DNA of 8,903 nucleotides from Caulobacter sp. GTDB taxonomy: Bacteria; Pseudomonadota; Alphaproteobacteria; Caulobacterales; Caulobacteraceae. The translations under genes and the position numbers were made by a program. Within the stretch, counting starts at the first letter, position 1. The number at the start of each line of letters is the position of its first letter. Location of the stretch: the NCBI GenBank assembly GCA_014378155.1, contig JACMOF010000396.1, positions 1 through 8,903 of the forward strand, read 5' to 3'. Positions 1 to 4,983 of this stretch are shown one piece after another. The notes under the pieces were generated by a model. That model did not search any database. It saw nothing but the letters and a program-made list of their open reading frames with translations, and had not been told where the DNA came from.

Positions 1-367
1 GCCTCTGCGCCTTCGCCCGGTTCTGCGATCCAAATGGCCAGGTGCGGACGCAGGTCGTGCGTACCGATGACCCCGAAACCCGGGCCACCTTCGTCAGGCA
101 GGTGAACGATTGCCCCTCTGGCCGGCTGACGGCCTGGGACAAGGTCACTGGCGCGCCCGTCGAAGACGCGCTCAACCCTCGATCGGACTTGTGGAAGATC
201 CGCTGAAAGCCTGCAGCGGTCCGCTTGCCCTACAGGGCGCGGCTACGCTCGTGTCGGCCGACGGCGTCGAATACGAGGCGCGAAACCGAGTCACCCTTTG
301 CCGTTGCGGACGGTCGGGCAGCAAGCCCCTCTGCGATGGGTCCCACGCCGCCCCCGGATCTGAGTGA
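1..367 (+). pseudogene. CDGSH iron-sulfur domain protein, 5'-truncated by the window and frameshifted
   Basis: This is the 3' part of a CDGSH-type [2Fe-2S] protein gene; the start lies left of the window. From base 3 the first reading frame encodes a cysteine-containing segment (LCAFARFCDPNGQV, then a QVNDCPSGRL motif) typical of the middle of these bacterial proteins, but it runs into a TGA at 204-206. The expected continuation (PSIGLVEDP, CSGPL, then the cluster motif CRCGRSGSKPLCDGSHA) is in the neighbouring frame and ends at TGA 365-367. The switch falls at about 176-179, in the run CCCT, where one extra base would restore a single continuous protein. The C-x-C...CDGSH ligands (three Cys, one His) are intact, so any break is recent, is a sequencing error, or is bypassed by -1 slippage on the proline codon. 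Related proteins as I recall them carry a second CDGSH motif nearer the N-terminus, which would lie outside. Family recognition is firm; its role (redox or iron-sulfur handling) is only generally known. Confidence 0.8.
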
Positions 368-377
368 GTAGTTCCCG

Positions 378-396
378 AGCCTCACGCAGAGAGGCT
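378..396 (+). terminator. Small hairpin after the CDGSH gene
   Basis: AGCCTC at 378-383 pairs perfectly with GAGGCT at 391-396 around a 7-base loop, 11 bases after the CDGSH stop codon. There is no T-run after it, so it is only a weak terminator candidate. The rest of the gap, 397-515, shows no recognisable promoter or operator. Confidence 0.25.
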
Positions 397-515
397 AAGG
401 CTCCTAGCATCCGCAGGGTCAAGATCCCTTCGCTAGGGCGCCTCCACCGCTGCCTCGTCTCAAAAGGGCGCGGCGTTCGTAGGCAGTCCTTGCACCAGCT
501 TCGAAAGCGCCGCGC

Positions 516-1040
516 ATGAAACCGACCGACACCGTCGTCGCCGTCTTCGCCGACCACGCCGCCGCCGACAAGGCGGTCAAATCGTTGGCCTCGTCCGGCT
601 TCGACATCAAGAATCTCAGCGTCGTGGGCAAGGGCTATCACACCGAGGAGAAGGCGGTCGGCTTCTACAATATCGGCGATCGCATGAAGGTTTGGGGCTC
701 TCGCGGCGTGCTTTGGGGCGGTCTGTGGGGGCTGTTCTTTGGCGGCCTGTTCCTGACCCTCCCGGTGGTGGGCCACGTCATCGTCCTGGGCTACTTGGCC
801 GCGTTGATCGCCTCGGCCCTCGAAGGCGCGGTGGTGGTCGGCGGCATCAGCGTGATCGGCGCGGCGCTGACCAGCATCGGCATTCCCAAGGACAGCGTCA
901 TGACTTACGAAACCGCCATCAAGACCGACAGCTTCCTGGTGCTCGTCCATGGCACGGCGCAGGAGATGCAGCGAGCCCGCTCGATCCTGGATGCGGCCAG
1001 CGCCTTCAGCGTCGATGCCTACGACGGCGTCATGGCCTGA
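516..1040 (+). CDS. General stress 17M/YflT-like small membrane protein
   Basis: A 174-residue protein with a short alpha/beta N-terminal domain (about residues 5-45, TVVAVFADHAAADKAVKSL, then DIKNLSVVGKGYHTEE) that resembles the general stress protein 17M (YflT-like) fold. A glycine-rich hydrophobic stretch follows (about 64-122), with enough length for two membrane passes. The C-terminal part (about 124-172) returns to a soluble ferredoxin-like character (KTDSFLVLVHGTAQEM). Proteins of this layout are common in Proteobacteria, usually annotated as hypothetical membrane or permease-like proteins, and are often found beside universal stress proteins, as here. The ATG at 516 is the natural start because the conserved domain begins immediately; only a weak purine stretch (GAAAG, 503-507) precedes it. 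No enzymatic residues can be named. The family is recognised by resemblance and the biochemical function is unknown. A strong inverted repeat separates it from the usp gene 65 bases downstream. Confidence 0.75.
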   Translation: MKPTDTVVAVFADHAAADKAVKSLASSGFDIKNLSVVGKGYHTEEKAVGFYNIGDRMKVWGSRGVLWGGLWGLFFGGLFLTLPVVGHVIVLGYLAALIASALEGAVVVGGISVIGAALTSIGIPKDSVMTYETAIKTDSFLVLVHGTAQEMQRARSILDAASAFSVDAYDGVMA

Positions 1041-1045
1041 CCCTG

Positions 1046-1086
1046 AGGTCCTCCGTCCCCGGCGATGCGCCAGCGACGGAGGACCT
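1046..1086 (+). terminator. 12-bp perfect inverted repeat between the stress genes
   Basis: AGGTCCTCCGTC (1046-1057) is matched exactly by GACGGAGGACCT (1075-1086). Inside the loop a second stem, GGCG (1061-1064) with CGCC (1068-1071), can form, giving a long two-tier hairpin that starts five bases after the upstream stop codon. No T-tract follows, so it is not a textbook intrinsic terminator. It could terminate weakly, protect the 3' end of the upstream mRNA, or set the relative level of the usp gene, whose ribosome site begins only 10 bases further on. Confidence 0.5.
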
Positions 1087-1105
1087 TCCCGCTCTGGAGA
1101 GTCCA

Positions 1106-1936
1106 ATGCCCTACACGACCCTGATGGTTCATCTCGAACTTGGCCGCTCCAACGCCGGACTCTTGAACGTCGCCAGCGACCTGGCAGAGCGGCTGCACGC
1201 CGGGGTTATCGGCATTGCCGCCTGTCAGCCCGCGCCAATCGGCTACGGCGAGGAATACGTGCTCTCCGGCGACCTGGTTCAGGCTGCACGCGACGAACTC
1301 GATCGCGAGTTGAAGGTCGCCGAGGCCGAGTTTCGCGGTGGCTTGAAGGGCAAGGTCGAAAGTGTCGAATGGCGTTCGACCATCACCTTCGGCGCGCTCA
1401 GCGACTATGTCGCAAAGGAAGCCCGGAGCGCCGATCTCATTCTGACCCGGCTGTCGACGCCGGACCTCCTGGACCACACACGCACGGTCAATACCGGAGG
1501 CCTGGTCATGCAGGCTGGGCGGCCGGTCCTGGTGGCGCCGGAGGCGATCGACACCCTCAAGCTCGATCAGATCCTCGTCGCTTGGAAAGACACCCGCGAA
1601 GCGCGCCGCGCGGTGGTGGACGCCTTGCCGCTCCTGCAGAAGGCGGCTCAGGTGATGGTCGCCGAGATCGCCGCCGAAGCCGATCAAGCCGCCGCCCAAA
1701 CTCATGTCGAGCAAGTGGCGGCCTGGTTGCAAAGGCATGGGGTGGCTGCAGCCGCCATGGCCTCGCTCGCTATCGGCGATGACGCCTCGCGCCTCAGCCA
1801 ATTGGCGTTGGAGCACGACGCCGACCTGATCGTCGCCGGCGCCTATGGTCATACCCGCCTGCAGGAATGGGCGTTTGGCGGGGTGACGCGTGATTTGCTG
1901 GCCCGCAAGGATCGCTGCGTGCTGCTGTCGCACTGA
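1106..1936 (+). CDS. Universal stress protein, two tandem USP domains
   Basis: A 276-residue UspA-family protein with two USP domains, about residues 1-146 and 152-275. The C-terminal domain has the ATP-binding-type signature G-2X-G-9X-G (VAGAYGHTRLQEWAFGG, G245, G248, G258), although the residue after the last glycine is Gly instead of the usual Ser/Thr. The N-terminal domain keeps the strand before it (ADLILTRL) but lacks the glycine motif, so it is probably not nucleotide-binding. Such tandem proteins are cytoplasmic and are made during starvation, low oxygen or membrane stress; the exact partner is unknown. The start is ATG 1106, preceded by GGAGAG at 1096-1101. The frame stays open much further upstream, but that stretch overlaps the preceding gene and resembles nothing. 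It follows the YflT-like gene with only a hairpin between them. Confidence 0.92.
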   Translation: MPYTTLMVHLELGRSNAGLLNVASDLAERLHAGVIGIAACQPAPIGYGEEYVLSGDLVQAARDELDRELKVAEAEFRGGLKGKVESVEWRSTITFGALSDYVAKEARSADLILTRLSTPDLLDHTRTVNTGGLVMQAGRPVLVAPEAIDTLKLDQILVAWKDTREARRAVVDALPLLQKAAQVMVAEIAAEADQAAAQTHVEQVAAWLQRHGVAAAAMASLAIGDDASRLSQLALEHDADLIVAGAYGHTRLQEWAFGGVTRDLLARKDRCVLLSH

Positions 1937-2407
1937 ACAGAGCGCGATCCCGGACGCGGCGCGCGCCTACTGGGCGATATGCTACGCGCCTGCGGCTTAA
2001 CCGCGTTTCAGACCTTGAGGCGGTCACCCGGCTTCGCTGGCTCTAGCGCCTGCTGCAGGTGGCCCCATCGTGGCGCGCCAACGCAAATCACCTGCCTCCG
2101 CCGGTAGGCGGGCAGGGCGCAATACGCTTTTAGCGCCCGTCTTGCTGTCAACGGTGGGACGGTCGCCGCCAGCGGTTTGGCCGCCGACCCCACGCGCTGG
2201 TCGGGTACTCAAGGCCTATTGCTAAGCTTCTGCGCGGATTGAGTAATTTCCGATCCTGAGGGCGCCGGCCTGTCCTCGCTATCAAGGCCTGGTCCCGCCG
2301 CATCGTCACAGACCTGAACTGGGCTCTGAACGATCACGGGCCTTCGACCCTTAGGGGCGATCGGCAAGGCGCCGGACGGCCCGCTCACCATGGACTAGGA
2401 GATCGCC
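1937..2407. other. 471-base gap with dense inverted repeats, no credible gene
   Basis: No reading frame here resembles a protein: those open on either strand are short, arginine-rich and lack a ribosome site. Its left-central part (2049-2193) is dense in inverted repeats, described separately. The 3' part (about 2210-2396) is less structured and somewhat more AT-rich around 2210-2250, so the promoter of the BON gene is likely to lie here. I could not identify clear -35/-10 elements, an EcfG-type GGAAC...CGTT pair, or an FNR/FixK-type TTGA...TCAA box. The nine-base word TCAAGGCCT occurs twice (about 2212 and 2283), which may be chance. Confidence 0.5.
2049..2193. repeat. Cluster of inverted repeats, possible structured RNA
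   Basis: Five symmetric elements lie almost end to end: CCTGCTGCAGG (2049-2059); TGGCGCGCCA (2071-2080, a perfect palindrome); a hairpin pairing CCTGCC plus CGCC (2091-2102, with a two-base bulge) with GGCGGGCAGG (2107-2116); GGGCGC (2115-2120) with GCGCCC (2133-2138); and a longer stem from 2154 to 2193 (GTGG, GGTCG, GCCA paired with TGGC, CGACC, CCAC). The third and fourth share two bases, so both cannot form fully at once. The pairings are visible in the sequence. Whether the DNA is transcribed, and on which strand, is unknown. Confidence 0.4.
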
Positions 2408-3055
2408 ATGACGACCGACACCCTCTTGAAGGAATCCGTTCTCGCCGAACTGCTATGGGAGCCGAGCGTCAGCGCCGCCCATATCGGCGTCACCGCGCGC
2501 GATGGCGTGATCAGCCTCATGGGTCATGTGAAAACTTTCGCCGAAAAGCACGCCGCCGAAGCGGCCGCGCGTCGGGTCAAGGGCGTCAAGGCGATCGCCG
2601 ACGAGATCGAGGTCAAGCTGTCCTTCGACGTCAAGCGGACGGACGAGGACATCGCCGCCGCCATCATCTCGCGCCTGGCTTGGGACTCCACCATTCCCAA
2701 AGATAGCGTCAAGGCCACCGTGCAGAACGGTTGGGTCACGCTGACCGGCAAGGTCGCCTGGCACTTCGAGCACGACGCCGCTGCCCAGGACGTCCGCAAG
2801 CTCTGGGGTGTTGTCGGCGTCACAAACGAGATCAAGGTCGAGACGCGGGTCAACACCGCCGACGTGAGCGGCGACATCATCCGCGCGCTGCATCGCTCGT
2901 GGTTCGACCCGTCCAACGTCAAGGTCACCGCCAATGGCGGCAAGGTCAAGCTGAGCGGCACGGTCCATTCGTGGAGCGAGCGCACCTTGGCGGGCAATAC
3001 CGCCTGGGCCGCGCCCGGCGCGACCGTCGTCGAAAACGATCTCGTCATCGCCTGA
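2408..3055 (+). CDS. Triple BON-domain protein (OsmY-like)
   Basis: A 215-residue protein made almost entirely of three BON domains, at about residues 3-71, 78-147 and 151-215. Each shows the alpha-beta-beta-alpha-beta pattern and the central turn motif: DGVISLMGHV, NGWVTLTGKV and GGKVKLSGTV, followed by a helix and a closing strand (EIEVKL, EIKVET, DLVIA). BON domains are thought to bind phospholipid or membrane surfaces; OsmY, the best-known relative, is periplasmic and induced by osmotic stress. No signal peptide is visible here, so the protein is probably cytoplasmic, perhaps acting at the inner membrane face. ATG 2408 is supported by AGGAG at 2397-2401. Proteins like this often sit next to USP and small heat-shock genes in Alphaproteobacteria, consistent with the usp gene upstream. 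A strong hairpin lies just after the stop codon. Domain assignment is firm; the cellular role is inferred. Confidence 0.9.
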   Translation: MTTDTLLKESVLAELLWEPSVSAAHIGVTARDGVISLMGHVKTFAEKHAAEAAARRVKGVKAIADEIEVKLSFDVKRTDEDIAAAIISRLAWDSTIPKDSVKATVQNGWVTLTGKVAWHFEHDAAAQDVRKLWGVVGVTNEIKVETRVNTADVSGDIIRALHRSWFDPSNVKVTANGGKVKLSGTVHSWSERTLAGNTAWAAPGATVVENDLVIA

Positions 3056-3064
3056 AACGCGCCG

Positions 3065-3093
3065 CCTGCTGGCCTGGGTTCCAGGCCAGCAGG
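3065..3093 (+). terminator. 13-bp perfect hairpin after the BON gene
   Basis: CCTGCTGGCCTGG (3065-3077) pairs exactly with CCAGGCCAGCAGG (3081-3093) around a three-base loop (GTT), starting nine bases after the BON stop codon. This is the strongest stem in the window. It is followed by ACCGG rather than a T-run, so it is either a T-less terminator or an mRNA 3'-end stabiliser. It suggests that the oleate hydratase gene, 52 bases further on, is at least partly uncoupled from the BON gene. Confidence 0.55.
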
Positions 3094-3145
3094 ACCGGTC
3101 GCCCAAGCCGACACGATCTTCCCCACACCTCAAAGGACGACCGAC

Positions 3146-4780
3146 ATGACGCTCAAGAGCCATCGGCCCGCCGCGCAAGACTCGTCTGACAAAGGGGCCG
3201 ATCGAAGCGCCGTCAATGCCTATCTGGTCGGTGGCGGCATCGCTTCGCTCAGCGCTGCGGCGTTCCTCATCCGCGACGGCGATGTCCTGGGCCACAACAT
3301 CACGATCCTCGAAGAACTGGACACGCTGGGCGGCAGCCTCGACGGGTCCGGATCGGCGCAGGAAGGCTATGTGCTGCGCGGCGGCCGGATGCTGGAGAGC
3401 AAGTATCTGTGCACCTTCGATCTCTTCGCCTCGATCCCCACCCTCGATACCAGCCAGACCGTCACTCAAGAGACTTTCGCCTGGAACGAGACGATGAAAA
3501 CGTCCTCGAAATCGAGGCTGGTGCGCAACGGAAAACGGCAGACCGCGCCGGCCTTCGGTCTTAGCGAGGCGCACATCCTGACGATCGAGCGGCTGGCGCT
3601 TGAGCCCGAAGCCAAGCTGCGCGACACCAGCATCAGCGACCAGTTCGAGCCGTCGTTCTTCAAGACCGACTTCTGGTTCATGTGGTGCACCACCTTCGCG
3701 TTCCAGCCCTGGCACAGCGCGGTCGAATTCAAGCGCTACCTGGTGCGTTTTGCGCACATGGTCGATGGCTTTGACCGGCTCCAGGGGATCATGCGCACGG
3801 TCTACAATCAGTACGACTCGATGGTGCGCCCCCTGCAAAAGTGGCTCACCGATCGCGGCGTGACCTTTGAATTCAACACGCGCGTCACCGATCTTGGCCT
3901 GACCGAGGACGGCGGCAAGATCAGGGTCACCCAAATTGACTATGACCGTGTCGGACAACCTGGGTCGATCACCTTGGCCGCCGGCGACCTGGCTTTCGTC
4001 ACCCTCGGCTCGATGACGGAAGGCTCCGATGTCGGCGCCATGGATCGGGCGCCCCGGTTGCGCGAGAAGACCGATGGCGGCGCCTGGAGGCTTTGGGAAA
4101 CCCTGGCCTCGGGCCGGCCCGATTTTGGCAATCCATCAGCTTTCGCCGACCACATAGACGAGTCCAAGTGGGTGTCCTTCACTACGACCTTGCACGATCC
4201 GACCTTCTTGCGCCTGGTCTTAAATCTGACGGGCAACGTTCCGGGAGAAGGCGGGCTGATCACCTTCCCAGAGTCGAGTTGGCTGGCGTCGATCGTCATT
4301 CCCCACCAACCCCACTTCATCGGCCAACCGGATGACGTCGCCGTCTTGTGGGGTTACGGCTTGTCGGTCGATAAGCCGGGAGATTTCGTCAAGAAGCCGA
4401 TGTCGGCCTGCACGGGCGCGGAAATCTTGAGCGAAATCTTGGGTCACCTGCGCATCGAGGCCGAGGCCGAAAAGATCATCGAGACCTCGACCTGCATCCC
4501 CTGCATGATGCCCTTTATCACCAGCCAGTTTCTGAAACGCGCCAAGGGCGACCGGCCGCTGGTCGTGCCCAAGGGCAGTCAGAACCTGGCCTTTATCGGC
4601 CAATTTTGCGAACTGCCCGACGATGTGGTGTTCACAGTGGAATACTCCATCCGCTCCGCCCAAACTGCTGTCTATGCGCTGCTGGGCCTGGATCGCTCAC
4701 CGCCCGCCGTCTACCAGGGCAAATACGATCCGCGTGTGCTCTACAAAGCCTACCGAGCGCTGCACGATCTGCCCGCCTGA
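3146..4780 (+). CDS. ohyA: Oleate hydratase (FAD-dependent fatty acid double-bond hydratase)
   Basis: A complete 544-residue member of the oleate hydratase family (once called myosin-cross-reactive antigen), which adds water to the cis-9 double bond of oleate to give 10-hydroxystearate (EC 4.2.1.53). FAD is needed structurally. Seen in the sequence: an N-terminal FAD-binding glycine motif (YLVGGGIASLSAAAF, residues 26-40), an acidic strand end (ITILEELDTLGG), RGGRM (78-82), the YNQYDS tyrosine motif (220-225) expected to hold the catalytic tyrosine, and the C-terminal signatures IPCMMPFITSQF (451-462) and NLAFIGQF (480-487). Position 82 is Met where the Elizabethkingia enzyme has its important Glu (RGGRE), a change I recall from the Rhodococcus-type subgroup. 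No signal peptide or membrane segment is seen, so it is probably cytoplasmic or membrane-peripheral. ATG 3146 follows AAGGA at 3133-3137. Likely roles are detoxifying unsaturated fatty acids or adapting membrane lipids, in keeping with the stress genes upstream. Confidence 0.93.
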   Translation: MTLKSHRPAAQDSSDKGADRSAVNAYLVGGGIASLSAAAFLIRDGDVLGHNITILEELDTLGGSLDGSGSAQEGYVLRGGRMLESKYLCTFDLFASIPTLDTSQTVTQETFAWNETMKTSSKSRLVRNGKRQTAPAFGLSEAHILTIERLALEPEAKLRDTSISDQFEPSFFKTDFWFMWCTTFAFQPWHSAVEFKRYLVRFAHMVDGFDRLQGIMRTVYNQYDSMVRPLQKWLTDRGVTFEFNTRVTDLGLTEDGGKIRVTQIDYDRVGQPGSITLAAGDLAFVTLGSMTEGSDVGAMDRAPRLREKTDGGAWRLWETLASGRPDFGNPSAFADHIDESKWVSFTTTLHDPTFLRLVLNLTGNVPGEGGLITFPESSWLASIVIPHQPHFIGQPDDVAVLWGYGLSVDKPGDFVKKPMSACTGAEILSEILGHLRIEAEAEKIIETSTCIPCMMPFITSQFLKRAKGDRPLVVPKGSQNLAFIGQFCELPDDVVFTVEYSIRSAQTAVYALLGLDRSPPAVYQGKYDPRVLYKAYRALHDLPA

Positions 4781-4804
4781 CGCCAAAGCGGTCGGGCGGC
4801 GTCA
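4778..4804 (+). terminator. Weak hairpin overlapping the ohyA stop codon
   Basis: TGACGCC (4778-4784, beginning with the TGA stop) can pair with GGCGTCA (4798-4804) around a 13-base loop. The stem is only seven pairs and no T-run follows, so termination is a weak suggestion. Confidence 0.25.
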
Positions 4805-4965
4805 AAGCACCGGCGCCCTGGGGAGGATGTCAGGTGGCGGCCGCCAGAGCTCTGGCGCGAGCGCGGCCGGCGCACGACCTGGCATGATCTTGGACAAAGC
4901 CAGTCTTTGCGCGTCGATGATCAAGCTCAAACAGCCGCCATCGCAGCGCGATCGGCTTGGCGCTG
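4781..4965. other. Convergent intergenic region
   Basis: This 185-base gap separates the 3' ends of ohyA (+) and the Mo-hydroxylase operon (-). It holds the 16-base palindrome and is bordered by a hairpin at each stop codon. A short open frame starting at ATG 4884 has no ribosome site and resembles no protein I know. The gap shows no promoter-like or transfer-related sequence. Confidence 0.5.
4842..4857. repeat. 16-base perfect palindrome between convergent genes
   Basis: CGCCAGAGCTCTGGCG is perfectly symmetric with no central spacer. As RNA it could fold on either strand as a six-pair stem with an AGCT loop, so it might act as a two-way terminator for ohyA (+) and the Mo-hydroxylase operon (-). 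As DNA it could bind a dimeric protein, but its position downstream of both genes makes an operator less likely. The symmetry is certain; the function is not. Confidence 0.4.
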
Positions 4966-4983
4966 TCAGGCCCGGCCTGACAG
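4963..4983 (-). terminator. Hairpin spanning the stop codon of the Mo-hydroxylase large subunit
   Basis: CTGTCAGGC (4963-4971) pairs perfectly with GCCTGACAG (4975-4983) around a three-base loop. On the - strand, the TGA stop of the large-subunit gene (4968-4966) lies in the second arm of this stem. No T-run follows. It is a plausible end structure for the operon mRNA, and it would be opened by ribosomes reaching the stop codon. Confidence 0.4.

Noticed and set aside
692..1105. N-terminal extension of the usp frame
   Set aside because: It would overlap the YflT-like gene over its length and gives an Arg/Gly-rich tail unlike USPs. ATG 1106 has a good ribosome site and begins at the domain edge.
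2390..2398. Two-codon minimal frame (ATG GAC TAG) just before the BON ribosome site
   Set aside because: Its stop overlaps the AGGAG site, which could suggest translational control, but it has no ribosome site of its own and is short enough to be chance.
1937..2407. FNR/FixK-type or EcfG-type promoter elements before the stress genes
   Set aside because: Only half-site matches were seen (for example TTGAGGCGGTCAC with wrong spacing), and there is no GGAAC...CGTT pair.
2453..3958. Long open frame on the - strand opposite the BON and ohyA genes
   Set aside because: Shadow of codon bias in high-GC DNA: composition is rich in Arg, Asp, Gly and Val, there is no recognisable domain, and the + strand frames are clear family members.
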